DNA of 64,000 nucleotides from Brevundimonas sp. AJA228-03. GTDB taxonomy: Bacteria; Pseudomonadota; Alphaproteobacteria; Caulobacterales; Caulobacteraceae. Positions within the stretch are counted from its first letter, which is position 1, and each line of letters opens with the position of its first letter. The stretch covers positions 2,547,001-2,611,000 of the forward strand of contig NZ_CP059297.1 of the NCBI RefSeq assembly GCF_017795885.1. The letters are read 5' to 3'. The notes beneath the pieces are model-generated. The model searched no databases and was not told where the DNA came from. It saw only the letters and a list, made by a program, of their open reading frames with translations. Positions 54,869-64,000 of this stretch are shown here, piece after piece. Made by a program: the position numbers and the translations under genes.

Positions 54869-56863
54869 GTGGCAGATGCCAAGACCGCCTCCGCAAAGGC
54901 TACCTTGAAACAGATGGCCGATGCCATCCGTGTTCTGGCGATGGACGGCGTCGAGAAGGCCAACAGCGGCCACCCCGGCATGCCGATGGGCATGGCCGAC
55001 GTGGCGACGGTGCTGTTCTCGAAGTTCCTGAAGTTCGATGCCAGCCGCCCTGACTGGGCCGACCGGGACCGGTTCATCCTGTCGGCCGGCCACGGCTCGA
55101 TGCTGATCTATGCCCTGCTGCACCTGACCGGATACAAGGCCGCGACGGCCGAACAGCTTTCGAACTTCCGCCAGTGGGGCTCCAGGACCGCCGGACACCC
55201 CGAGTATGGTCACATGCCGGGCGTGGAGACGACCACAGGGCCTCTGGGTCAGGGTCTGGCCAACTCGGTCGGGTTCGCCATGGCCGAGCGGCATCTGGCG
55301 GCGAAGTACGGCGAGGACCTGGTCGACCACCGGACCTGGGTCATCGCCGGCGACGGCTGTCTGATGGAGGGCGTGTCGCAGGAGGCGATCGCGCTCGCCG
55401 GTCGCTACCGCCTGAACAGGCTGACAGTGCTGTGGGACGACAATGCCATCACCATCGACGGGGCCGTCGCCCTGTCGGACGCCACCGACCAGAAGGCCCG
55501 CTTCAAGGCCGCCGGCTGGGCCGTCAAGGCGATCGACGGCCATGACACCAAGGCCATCAAATCGGCACTGCAGTGGGCGACGAAACAGGACAAGCCCACC
55601 CTGATCGCCTGCAAGACCCGGATCGGTCGCGGTGCCGCGACCATGGAAGGTAGCCACAAGACGCACGGCGCGGCCCTGGGCGCCGCCGAGATCGCCGCGA
55701 CGCGTCTGGGCCTGGCATGGGACCACGCGCCTTTCGTCATCCCCGAGGCGATCGAGAAGGCCTGGCGCAAGGCAGGCCGGCGGGGATCCAAAGTCCGCAA
55801 GGCGTGGGAAGCGCGTCTGGCGGCCTCGCCACAGGCCACCGATTTCACCCGCGCCATGGCGGGCAACCTGCCCGAGCGCGCGTTCGACGCCCTGAATGCC
55901 GGGATTGCCCGCCTGGTCGTGGACCAGCCGGCCCAGGCCACGCGCCAGTCGTCGGGCGCCGCGCTTGAGACCCTGTTCGGAGCGGTGCCGGAGATGATCG
56001 GCGGCTCGGCCGACCTGACCGGATCCAACAACACCTTCGTCAAGGGCACGCCGATCTTCGATGCGCCCGACTACGAGGGTCGCTACGTCAACTGGGGCAT
56101 CCGCGAGTTCGGCATGGCGGCGGCCATGACCGGCATGGCCCTGCACGGCGGGGTCATCCCGTATGGCGGCACCTTCATGGTGTTCTCGGACTACAGCCGC
56201 CCGGCGATCCGGATGGCGGCCCTGATGGGGGTGCGCGTCATCCATGTCCTGACCCACGATTCCATCGGCCTCGGCGAAGACGGCCCGACGCACCAGCCGG
56301 TCGAGCATCTGGCGGCGCTTCGGGCGATCCCGAACCTGCTGGTGTTCCGCCCCGCCGACACGGTCGAGGCCTTCGAGTGCTGGCAGCTGGCCCTGCAGCA
56401 CAAGACCACGCCGTCCGCCATGGCCCTGTCGCGTCAGAAGACGGCGGCGGTGCGCGTGACGGCCTCGGACGAGAACCTGTCGGCTCGGGGGGCCTATGAA
56501 TTGAAGGCCGCGTCGGGTGACGCGCAGGTGACGCTGTTCGCCAGCGGCACCGAGGTGCCCGTCGCCCTGAAGGCGGCCGCGACCCTGGAAGGCGAAGGCA
56601 CACCGACGCGCGTCGTCTCGGTCCCCTGCTTCGAACTGTTCGAACAGCAGGACGCCGCCTGGCAGACCTCGGTGATCGGACGCGGCACCGTCCGGGTCGC
56701 GGTCGAGGCCGCGATCAGACAAGGCTGGGAACGGTTCATCGGCGAGGACGGTGGCTTCGTCGGCATGACCGGCTTCGGCGCCTCGGCCCCGGCAGAGGTC
56801 CTGTACCGCGAGTTCGGGATCACGGCGGACGCGGTCGTGGCCGCTGTCAGGGCGCGGCTCTGA
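54869..56863 (+). CDS. tkt: Transketolase
   Basis: A thiamine-diphosphate enzyme of the pentose phosphate and Calvin-type carbon rearrangements. The GTG at 54869 gives the usual 664 residues; the frame is open far upstream without homology. It has ANSGHPGMPMGMAD, the ThDP-binding GDGCLMEGVSQEA, GGSADLTGSNNT, and the pyrimidine-domain VNWGIREFGMAAAM with catalytic Glu. It diverges from the DUF4164/zapA unit across 94 bp and is near gap and pgk. Confidence 0.96.
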   Translation: MADAKTASAKATLKQMADAIRVLAMDGVEKANSGHPGMPMGMADVATVLFSKFLKFDASRPDWADRDRFILSAGHGSMLIYALLHLTGYKAATAEQLSNFRQWGSRTAGHPEYGHMPGVETTTGPLGQGLANSVGFAMAERHLAAKYGEDLVDHRTWVIAGDGCLMEGVSQEAIALAGRYRLNRLTVLWDDNAITIDGAVALSDATDQKARFKAAGWAVKAIDGHDTKAIKSALQWATKQDKPTLIACKTRIGRGAATMEGSHKTHGAALGAAEIAATRLGLAWDHAPFVIPEAIEKAWRKAGRRGSKVRKAWEARLAASPQATDFTRAMAGNLPERAFDALNAGIARLVVDQPAQATRQSSGAALETLFGAVPEMIGGSADLTGSNNTFVKGTPIFDAPDYEGRYVNWGIREFGMAAAMTGMALHGGVIPYGGTFMVFSDYSRPAIRMAALMGVRVIHVLTHDSIGLGEDGPTHQPVEHLAALRAIPNLLVFRPADTVEAFECWQLALQHKTTPSAMALSRQKTAAVRVTASDENLSARGAYELKAASGDAQVTLFASGTEVPVALKAAATLEGEGTPTRVVSVPCFELFEQQDAAWQTSVIGRGTVRVAVEAAIRQGWERFIGEDGGFVGMTGFGASAPAEVLYREFGITADAVVAAVRARL

Positions 56864-56883
56864 GCACGACACGCCGTTCGCCC

Positions 56884-56922
56884 AGGGCATGATCGTTTGG
56901 GGTGGATCCACGTCGGGGGTCC
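56884..56922. repeat. 39-bp repeat, left copy of an inverted pair flanking the S41 peptidase
   Basis: The sequence beginning AGGGCATGATCGTTTG matches the reverse complement of 58447-58485 with about three mismatches. It lies in the 138-bp gap after tkt, which otherwise holds no recognisable signal. Confidence 0.85.
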
Positions 56923-57001
56923 AGCCGACACGGATCGAGGCGATCGAACCCGCGCATGCCGCGCACAACCGGGGCGGCGCAGAACAGGCCGAGCCGAGAC
57001 T

Positions 57002-58294
57002 CTAGAGATCGGGTCGCCGGGCGGCGACCCGGGCACGCTGCACCGCTTCGGGCTGGGCCAGGGCGTGGATGGCCGCGTCCAGCGCCGGGTCGCGTCCGGC
57101 GCGGAGGTCTTCGGCTGAACGGGTTGCCAGGATGTCCGGCTCGACGCCGTTCTTTTCCAGCCGCACGCCACCTGCCGTGATGTAATCGGCCCGGCTCAGC
57201 GTCAGCCGCCCTCCGTCCGGCAGACGCGTGTCCTGCGAGATCAGTACCGCCCCCGCCGTGTGCTCCCCGACCACCAGGGCGCGTCCCGCTTCCTGAAGGG
57301 CCGCAGGCGTCAGTTCGGCGGCGCTGCGGCTGTTGGCGTCGACCAGCAGGGCCACATCATTGGCGATCGGCTCGCGCAGGGGCCCACACCCCGGCATGAT
57401 CGACAGCGTCACCGGCCGCCCCGATCGCGATATCCGCGTCGCCCAGGCCTGCCGCGCGGGCAGGAAGCACGACAGGGTCGCGTCAGCCTCGAGCAGGAGC
57501 CCGCCGGGATTGCCCCGCAGGTCCAGGATCACATCCGTATCCGGCGACAGTCGCGCCAGTTGCTCGCCCAGCCAGCGCCCCATGCCGGACTCGAACCCTT
57601 CGGCCCGCAGGACGACGACGCCCGGTCGACTGTCGTCGAGGCTGAAGGCCGGGATCGGCTCCATCTCGCGCGGGACCACGCTCAGGGAATGCAGGACGCC
57701 CTGTTCGTCGGTCAGGTCCAGCCGCAGCGGCCGGCCGTCTTCCACGGCAAAATCCACGCCCCAGGCCTGTCCATCGACGCTTTGCAGGCGCCATCCGGGC
57801 TGGATGCCCGCCTCTTCGGCCGGAGACCCCGGACGCACCGCATCGACCCGCCAGACATCCGACGTCTCCCTGGACAGAACCAGGCCCATGACCGCCCGCC
57901 GCGTCCGTGCCACGTCCTGGCGCCGGGCCATGGCGGGTGAGATGGCACCGGCGTGCTGGTCGTCCAGCAGAGCGAGCATCTGGCCGATCGCGCGATAGAG
58001 CTGGCGGTCATCGGTGGCCGCCAGGGCCATCGGACGATAGGTCTGGCGGGCGGCACGCCAATCGACCCCATGCAGGCCGGGATCGTAATACTGGCGACTC
58101 ACCGTGTTCCAGACCGTGTCGAACACGCGCGCATTCATGCGCGCTCGCGCCCTCGGCATCGGTACGTGCCAAGCGGCTTCGGCGGCCGCGACCTGCGCCG
58201 ACACCGGGGCGGGGGGCAGCAGGCCTCCTGCGAGCGCCATCGCGACCGCCAGGCCCCGGATCGTCGAAAGCAGGCGGCCGGCGGGGAGCGTCAT
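57002..58294 (-). CDS. S41-family peptidase-like exported protein
   Basis: A 430-residue protein with a signal peptide (ending VSA-Q). It has an N-terminal helical region, a PDZ-like segment near 165-200 (AVRPGSPAEEAGIQPGW), and an S41 protease core. The core shows DVILDLRGNPGG, the Ser-containing VDANSRSAAEL, and GEHTAGAVLISQ. In CtpA-type enzymes the last block is GxxTFGKG with the catalytic Lys; here that Lys is Ala. It may use another S41 mechanism or be inactive. An inverted pair of 39-bp repeats brackets the gene. Confidence 0.82.
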   Translation of the reverse strand: MTLPAGRLLSTIRGLAVAMALAGGLLPPAPVSAQVAAAEAAWHVPMPRARARMNARVFDTVWNTVSRQYYDPGLHGVDWRAARQTYRPMALAATDDRQLYRAIGQMLALLDDQHAGAISPAMARRQDVARTRRAVMGLVLSRETSDVWRVDAVRPGSPAEEAGIQPGWRLQSVDGQAWGVDFAVEDGRPLRLDLTDEQGVLHSLSVVPREMEPIPAFSLDDSRPGVVVLRAEGFESGMGRWLGEQLARLSPDTDVILDLRGNPGGLLLEADATLSCFLPARQAWATRISRSGRPVTLSIMPGCGPLREPIANDVALLVDANSRSAAELTPAALQEAGRALVVGEHTAGAVLISQDTRLPDGGRLTLSRADYITAGGVRLEKNGVEPDILATRSAEDLRAGRDPALDAAIHALAQPEAVQRARVAARRPDL

Positions 58295-58350
58295 CCCCGC
58301 CAGCCTAGACCGGGCCGAGCCCGCCCCTCAAGTGTTGGCCGTCGATCCCA

Positions 58351-58485
58351 GAGCCTGATCGGCTGAGGTGGAATCGCTTCGCGATTCCGCCGATGCCGTG
58401 AATCAGGCTCCAGATATGAGCGAGGGCATGATTCACGCTTTCGGCTGGACCCACGACGTGGGTCCACCTCAAACGATCATGCCCT
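58351..58485. repeat. Composite palindromic repeat between the S41 and EF-hand genes
   Basis: Nested inverted repeats are visible: GAGCCTGAT/ATCAGGCTC (58351-58359 and 58402-58410), GGAATCGC/GCGATTCC between them, TGGACCCACGACGTGGGTCCA (58446-58466), and AGGGCATGAT/ATCATGCCCT (58423-58432 and 58476-58485). The right end overlaps the stop codon of the EF-hand gene. The last 39 bp are the inverted partner of 56884-56922. Confidence 0.88.
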
Positions 58486-59173
58486 AGTTCGCAGGCGGAC
58501 GAGGCCCATGCGGGGCGTGAGGCGGCGGCGGCGGGCCGTGCGGTTCCTCGCTGTCGTCGAGCGAGCCGTCGCGATCGGCATCCATCGACTGGAAGGCCTC
58601 GCGCATCGGGGCCAGGAACTCGTCTTCCGAGATCTTGCCGTCATGGTTGGTGTCCATCGATCCGTGGCCCTCGGGTCCACCGAAGCGCCGGATCTCGACG
58701 CGGCGCTCGCCGGGCCCACCGGGGCCGGGGGGCGGGCCCCCCTCGGGTCCACCGTCATGCCGGAACATGAAGACCTGGGCGTCGCCGCCCTCAGGTCCGC
58801 CGAGGAACATCATCGGATGACCGCCCGGACCATCCGGTCCACCGGGTCCGCGCCTCGTGATGATATGGACCCCGGGACCATCCGGGCCGCCTTCGCCGTG
58901 TCCTGCCGCCATTTCATCGGTCGTCAGTCGCCCGTCGTGGTCGGCGTCCAGCCGGTCGAAGGCCGTCGACATCGGCGCGGAGAACTCCTCGCGGGTGACC
59001 ACGCCGTCGCCGTCGGCATCAAGGCGACCGGGATCACCGGGTCCGTTGACGACCACGACGCGCACCTCGCCCCCTGGCCCCAGGGCGTGTGCAAGTCCAG
59101 CCTGCAGGGCGGCTTCATCCTGAACGGGAGACCCCATCAGGGCTGTGACAAGGGCGATGGCAGCGATGGTCAT
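58484..59173 (-). CDS. Exported EF-hand calcium-binding protein
   Basis: A 229-residue protein with a short signal-like N terminus and four canonical EF-hand loops: DADGDGVVTREE (52-63), DADHDGRLTTDE (76-87), DTNHDGKISEDE (174-185) and DADRDGSLDDSE (198-209). The two pairs are split by a Gly/Pro-rich region of about 85 residues with GGPDGP-type repeats, and the C terminus is Pro/His-rich. It probably binds calcium in the periplasm. It diverges from the two-component genes and shares the short motifs VHIIT and GERRVE with the kinase's sensor domain. Confidence 0.87.
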   Translation of the reverse strand: MTIAAIALVTALMGSPVQDEAALQAGLAHALGPGGEVRVVVVNGPGDPGRLDADGDGVVTREEFSAPMSTAFDRLDADHDGRLTTDEMAAGHGEGGPDGPGVHIITRRGPGGPDGPGGHPMMFLGGPEGGDAQVFMFRHDGGPEGGPPPGPGGPGERRVEIRRFGGPEGHGSMDTNHDGKISEDEFLAPMREAFQSMDADRDGSLDDSEEPHGPPPPPHAPHGPRPPAN

Positions 59174-59300
59174 GGGGACGACTCCTCGATTTGTGATGAC
59201 GCCCTTGGACCATGCGCGGTTTGCAGACGCATTTCAGGCCGGGTGCGGATTGTTTCAGCCGTGAAATGACGCGGCGCCGTTGGGGTGGCATCAAGGCGGC

Positions 59301-60020
59301 ATGAACGACGCACCCGCCCGCATCCTCGTCGTCGATGACGACCCCGGCATCCGCGAGGTGCTGTGCGACTATCTGGGTCAGCATGGCTATCAGGCGCGCG
59401 GGGCCGCCTCCGCCGCCGAGATGGACCGGGCCCTGGCGTCCGGCCCCACCGATCTGATCGTGCTGGATCTGATGATGCCGGGCGAGGACGGCCTGTCGGT
59501 CGTGCGCCGCCTGTCGGGCACGCCGCCAGTCGTCATGCTGTCGGCCATGGGCGAGGACACGGACCGGATCGTAGGGCTCGAGCTCGGCGCCGACGACTAT
59601 CTGGCCAAGCCCTGCAATCCGCGCGAACTGCTGGCGCGCATCCGCGCCGTGCTGCGCCGCCCCCGAGACGACGACACCCCGGCCGAAGCGGCCCTGACCT
59701 TCGACGGCTGGACCCTCGACCTGGTCCGGCGCGAGCTGACGCGCGCCGACGGCGAGGCGGTTCAGCTGTCTGCGGGGGAATTCGGCCTGCTGCGCGCCTT
59801 CGTCGAAAGGCCCGGCCGCATCCTGACCCGCGACCAGCTGCTGGAGGCCGCCCGCGGCAGCGAGGCCGATGTCTTCGACCGGGCCATGGACGTGCAGATC
59901 AGCCGCCTGAGAAAGAAGCTCGACGACGGGTCGGGACGCGACCTGATCACCACCATCCGGGGCGAGGGTTACCGTTTCGACGCGCGCGTGCGAAAGGCCG
60001 AACGCGGGGGCCGGGCGTGA
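59301..60020 (+). CDS. OmpR-family response regulator
   Basis: A 239-residue regulator. The receiver domain has VVDDDPGIREV, the phospho-Asp in LIVLDLMMPGEDG (near residue 54), and LGADDYLAKPCNPREL. The C-terminal winged helix has LSAGEFGLLRAF and VDVQISRLRKK-like MDVQISRLRKK with RGEGYRF. The ATG at 59301 starts the receiver. Its stop overlaps the kinase GTG (GTGA), so the pair is coupled. Confidence 0.95.
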   Translation: MNDAPARILVVDDDPGIREVLCDYLGQHGYQARGAASAAEMDRALASGPTDLIVLDLMMPGEDGLSVVRRLSGTPPVVMLSAMGEDTDRIVGLELGADDYLAKPCNPRELLARIRAVLRRPRDDDTPAEAALTFDGWTLDLVRRELTRADGEAVQLSAGEFGLLRAFVERPGRILTRDQLLEAARGSEADVFDRAMDVQISRLRKKLDDGSGRDLITTIRGEGYRFDARVRKAERGGRA

Positions 60021-61558
60021 AGAACCCCCTGTCATCCCTGTCGGTCCTGGTCCAGGTGGCCTTGCTGGCCGTGTTCGCCGTCGTGGCCACCCAGGCGGTG
60101 ACCTTTGCGGTCGTCCTGCTGGCCCCGGCACCGCGTCCCGCCGGGTTCAGCGTCGCGGCGGCCGCCGATGCGCTGCAGGGCAAGGCGGCCGAGACCTCGG
60201 ACGGACGCGCCCTCAGACGATCGGTGTCGGCGCAGCCGGGCGTGGCCGAGGTCGGCCCGGGTCCGATCGAGACGGGGATCACCCTGGCCCTGTCACAGCG
60301 ATTGGGCGTGCCGGCCAGTGCGGTCAGGGTCCGCCTGGCCCCGGAGCGCACCGAGTTCAACATACGGCGGCGGGAAGCCGGGCCGCCGGGTCTGGCCGGA
60401 CCTCCGCCACCCCGGGGCGAACGGCGTGTGGAAAGCTTCGTCTTCACCCAGGGCCCCGACGACGCCGGTCGCGCGGGCCATGACGCCCTGATGGCCGAAA
60501 TGGGGGCCATCGTCGCGCGCCAGGCCGATCCCGGTGGAGCGCCGCCGCCGGGCGGGTCCTCCGTCCACATCATCACGTCCGGCGACCGCCAGCTGCGCTT
60601 CAACGTGGCGGCGGATCGCCTGACGTTCGCGCCCTTCTCGGCCTCCCTGCGCCTGCCCGACGGCCGCTGGGCCACGGTCGAGCCGCCGCGGGGCCTGATC
60701 GATCCGTGGCAGATGCGGCTGCTGATCGCCCTGGGGATCACCGCCCTGCTGCTGGCCCCGCTCGTCTGGTTGATGGCGCGTCGGCTGACCCGTCCCATTC
60801 GCGTGTTCGCCGAGGCCGCAGAACGTCTCGGGGCCGATCCCGATGCCGCGCCCCTGCGCCCCGCCGGGCCCCGCGAGGTCCGCACCGCCATCGCCGCCTT
60901 CAACGACATGCAGGCCTCCATCCGGGACCATATGCGCCAGCGGACCCAGACCATCGCCGCCATCGCCCACGACCTGCGCACCCCCCTGACCCGCCTCCGG
61001 TTCCGGGCCGAGCAGGCCCCGGACGCCCTGCGCGACAGGATGGCATCGGACGTCGAGGAGATGGACGCCCTGATCGGCCAGGCCATGGCCTTCGTGCGGG
61101 GCGAGGCCCAGGCCGAACGGCGCGAGCCACTGGATCTGGCCGCCCTCTCCGAGACCTGCGCCGGTGGCTTCGCCGAGACCGGCGCGGCCGTGACCTTCGT
61201 CGGAGCCGGACCTCTGCCCGTCACGGGTGACCCGGCAGCCCTCCGGCGAGCGGTCGCCAATCTGATCGACAATGCGCTGAAGTTCGCCGGAACCGCACGC
61301 GTCGAGGCCAGACGCCAGGGCGATCGCGCGATCGTCACCGTTGCCGACGACGGCCCCGGCCTGGCCGACGACGAACTGGACGCGGTGTTCGAGCCCTTCC
61401 ACCGGGGCGAGCGCTCCCGCAACCGCCAGACGGGCGGGGCGGGGCTGGGTCTGGCTGTCGCCCGTCAGGCGGCGCGGGCGGCGGGCGGCGACGTGACCCT
61501 GTCGAACCGGCCGGGCGGTGGGCTGGAGGCCCGTCTGTCCCTGCCGCTCACCGGCTGA
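60017..61558 (+). CDS. Sensor histidine kinase
   Basis: A 513-residue inner-membrane kinase, GTG start. The first membrane segment is at about 9-36. The periplasmic sensor (37-230) contains a Gly/Pro-rich stretch with GPPPPRGERRVE and SSVHIITSGD. The second membrane segment is at about 232-254. HAMP follows, then HisKA with His 318 in AHDLRTPLTRL, and the ATPase domain NLIDNALKF, DDGPG, GGAGLGLAVAR. The signal is unknown; calcium or the divergent EF-hand protein is a possibility by context. Confidence 0.95.
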   Translation: MKNPLSSLSVLVQVALLAVFAVVATQAVTFAVVLLAPAPRPAGFSVAAAADALQGKAAETSDGRALRRSVSAQPGVAEVGPGPIETGITLALSQRLGVPASAVRVRLAPERTEFNIRRREAGPPGLAGPPPPRGERRVESFVFTQGPDDAGRAGHDALMAEMGAIVARQADPGGAPPPGGSSVHIITSGDRQLRFNVAADRLTFAPFSASLRLPDGRWATVEPPRGLIDPWQMRLLIALGITALLLAPLVWLMARRLTRPIRVFAEAAERLGADPDAAPLRPAGPREVRTAIAAFNDMQASIRDHMRQRTQTIAAIAHDLRTPLTRLRFRAEQAPDALRDRMASDVEEMDALIGQAMAFVRGEAQAERREPLDLAALSETCAGGFAETGAAVTFVGAGPLPVTGDPAALRRAVANLIDNALKFAGTARVEARRQGDRAIVTVADDGPGLADDELDAVFEPFHRGERSRNRQTGGAGLGLAVARQAARAAGGDVTLSNRPGGGLEARLSLPLTG

Positions 61559-61705
61559 GCGATACAATCCTTCACCCCTTGTGACGCCTGCGGGGTTGAT
61601 CCTGGCGGCCACGGGTTCCATTGAAGCGCCCATCCCGGCCTCAGGCAGCGTGACACGCGGCGGGCCATAAAAACGGCAACCACCGCTTCAGGAGACTAAG
61701 CCATC

Positions 61706-62712
<1,007 letters not shown>

Positions 62713-62713
<1 letters not shown>

Positions 62714-63036
62714 TGGCAAACAGGGCGATCATGACCGCCCTGTTTGGCTTCTCGGCCATATTTGTCGGTGCGGCGTTTGCGTGGAGTTTGGTCGCTACGA
62801 TTGCGACAGCGCTTGCAGCCATAACCGGCTCAATACCCGAGCGACAGTTTGCCCTTTCGGTAGTGCTCGCCGGCGGAGGTGCCATCGTCTTGGCAGTCTG
62901 CATAGCCTGGCTTTTCGGCTTGTTTGTCTGGCTTCGCCGCCTGCCTTCTTTACGCGTGACTTCTGCAGCGTTGATCGCAGCGCCTTTCCTTCTCGGTGCC
63001 CTGCCTTTTGGGTGGGGTCTTTTGTCCTCAATGTGA
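62713..63036 (+). CDS. Small multi-pass membrane protein between gap and pgk
   Basis: A 107-residue hydrophobic protein starting at an ATG that overlaps the gap stop (TGATG); an adjacent in-frame GTG at 62710 is an alternative. Three membrane segments are apparent, about 7-35, 46-74 and 84-105. GC and codon use look lower than in gap and pgk, which suggests a later insertion. It ends 7 bp before pgk. No family is recognised. Confidence 0.72.
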
Positions 63037-63043
63037 GACCGAT

Positions 63044-64000
63044 ATGGCCTTCCGCACCCTCGACGACGCCAGTTCCCTGGTCGGCAAGACTGCCCTCGTC
63101 CGCGTGGATTTCAATGTCCCGATGGAGGATGGCCGGATCACCGACGACACCCGACTGCGCGTCGCCATCCCCACCATCCAGAAGCTGCGCGACGCCGGGG
63201 CCAGGGTCGCCCTGCTGGCCCATTTCGACCGCCCCAAGGGCAAGGTCGTGCCGTCGATGAGCCTGCGCCCCGTCGTCAAACCCCTGTCCGACCTGCTGGG
63301 TGCCCCCGTCCGCTTCGCCGACGACTGCATCGGCCCGGATGCCGTGGCCGCCATCGCCGACCTCGACGCCGGCGGCGTCATCCTGCTGGAGAACGTCCGC
63401 TTCCATGCGGCCGAGGAGGCGAACGACCCCGCCTTCGCCCAGAAGCTGGCCGACCTCGGCGACCTCTATGTCAACGACGCCTTCTCCGCCGCCCACCGCG
63501 CCCATGCCTCGACCGAGGGCATCGCCCACCACCTGCCCGCCTATGCCGGCGAGTCGATGCGCCGCGAGCTCGACGCCCTCGACGCCGCCCTGGGTAACCC
63601 CAGGAAACCCGTCATCGGCATCGTCGGCGGGGCCAAGGTCTCGACCAAGCTCGACCTGCTCAGGAACCTCGTCGGCAAGCTGGACCGTCTGGCCATCGGC
63701 GGCGGCATGGCCAACACCTTCCTTTTCGCCCAAGGCATCGACATCGGCGGCTCGCTCGCCGAACGCGACATGGCCGAGACGGCGCTGGAGATCATAGCCG
63801 AAGCCGGATCGAAGGGCTGCGAACTGCTGCTGCCCGTCGATTTCGTCGTGGCCACCGAGGTCAAGCCCGGTGCCGCCAGCCGCATCGTCATGGCCGGAGA
63901 CACCCTGTCCGCCGCCGACAAGATCCTGGACGCCGGTCCCGCCACGGTCGCCCGTCTGGTCGAGGCCCTGACGGCGTCGAAGACCCTGATCTGGAACGGG
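63044..64000 (+). CDS. pgk: Phosphoglycerate kinase (5' part)
   Basis: The first 319 codons of pgk, cut by the window edge. The enzyme makes ATP from 1,3-bisphosphoglycerate. It shows ALVRVDFNVPMEDGRITDD, LLENVRFHAAEE, LYVNDAFSAAHRAHAS, and KPVIGIVGGAKVSTKLDLL. About 75-80 residues of the C-terminal nucleotide domain should follow outside the window. It is probably co-transcribed with gap. Confidence 0.97.
   Translation, partial: MAFRTLDDASSLVGKTALVRVDFNVPMEDGRITDDTRLRVAIPTIQKLRDAGARVALLAHFDRPKGKVVPSMSLRPVVKPLSDLLGAPVRFADDCIGPDAVAAIADLDAGGVILLENVRFHAAEEANDPAFAQKLADLGDLYVNDAFSAAHRAHASTEGIAHHLPAYAGESMRRELDALDAALGNPRKPVIGIVGGAKVSTKLDLLRNLVGKLDRLAIGGGMANTFLFAQGIDIGGSLAERDMAETALEIIAEAGSKGCELLLPVDFVVATEVKPGAASRIVMAGDTLSAADKILDAGPATVARLVEALTASKTLIWNG

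Noticed and set aside
59363..60016. Kinase frame extended upstream into the response regulator
   Set aside because: The kinase begins at the GTG at 60017 with its first membrane segment. The upstream part is an out-of-frame reading of the regulator gene.

Overview
The window is a high-GC, almost fully coding chromosomal segment of an alphaproteobacterium, most likely a Caulobacterales member of the Brevundimonas/Caulobacter type. The evidence is a CcrM-type GANTC adenine methyltransferase, the division and envelope (dcw) gene order, an F1-ATPase zeta inhibitor subunit (DUF1476), the mutY/dciA/dsbA/smc neighbourhood, the zapA - 6S RNA - 5-FTHF cyclo-ligase order, and a very large TonB-dependent receptor. 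The genus is an inference from gene content; no database search was possible.

Layout. (1) 1-408 is the start of a low-GC gene running off the left edge, on the minus strand with a TTG start; it looks acquired. (2) 445-3596, minus strand: pccB, tRNA-Leu(UAA) and a secreted M28 peptidase. (3) 3657-16363, minus strand: the distal dcw cluster, transcribed murC-murB-ddl-ftsQ-ftsA-[TonB receptor]-ftsZ-lpxC. A 1,260-residue receptor separates ftsA from ftsZ, and a 7-bp tandem repeat separates ftsZ from lpxC. (4) 16507-21617, plus strand: an exported protein, ccrM, a GT4 glycosyltransferase and a glycogen-debranching-type enzyme. (5) 21618-29638: a REP/MITE-like element, then mutY diverging from dciA, a small membrane protein, three tandem DsbA-like thioredoxins and smc. 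(6) 29646-38949: a palindromic repeat that supplies the end of a mechanosensitive channel gene, then ETF-ubiquinone oxidoreductase, a family-4-like uracil-DNA glycosylase, a lytic transglycosylase, a GST, a GNAT, purB and a second UDG-superfamily glycosylase.

(7) 39056-48247: two fasciclin proteins, the ATPase zeta subunit and a purine cluster (purC, purS, purQ, purL). A VapD-type ribonuclease with a coupled small upstream ORF sits between purC and purS. A VapBC module with a perfect palindromic operator sits between purQ and purL. (8) 48258-54774: a GT4 enzyme, PhoD phosphatase, a DUF305 lipoprotein and then a minus-strand series DUF4164 - zapA - 6S RNA - small membrane protein - 5-FTHF cyclo-ligase - VapBC - YmdB-like phosphodiesterase. 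(9) 54869-64000: transketolase, gap and the start of pgk (central carbon metabolism), with an S41 peptidase flanked by inverted repeats, and an EF-hand protein divergent from an OmpR/HK two-component pair between tkt and gap.

Themes: the window links cell-cycle control (CcrM, FtsZ, Smc, DciA, ZapA), envelope synthesis, purine synthesis and glycolysis/pentose phosphate. Accessory insertions (three toxin-type modules, palindromic repeats, small low-GC membrane ORFs) sit between or inside otherwise conserved operons. The most unusual items are the vapD unit embedded by overlapping start/stop codons in the purine operon, the receptor inside the ftsA-ftsZ interval next to a heptanucleotide repeat, the low-GC gene at the left edge, and an EF-hand protein that shares short motifs with the neighbouring kinase's sensor domain.
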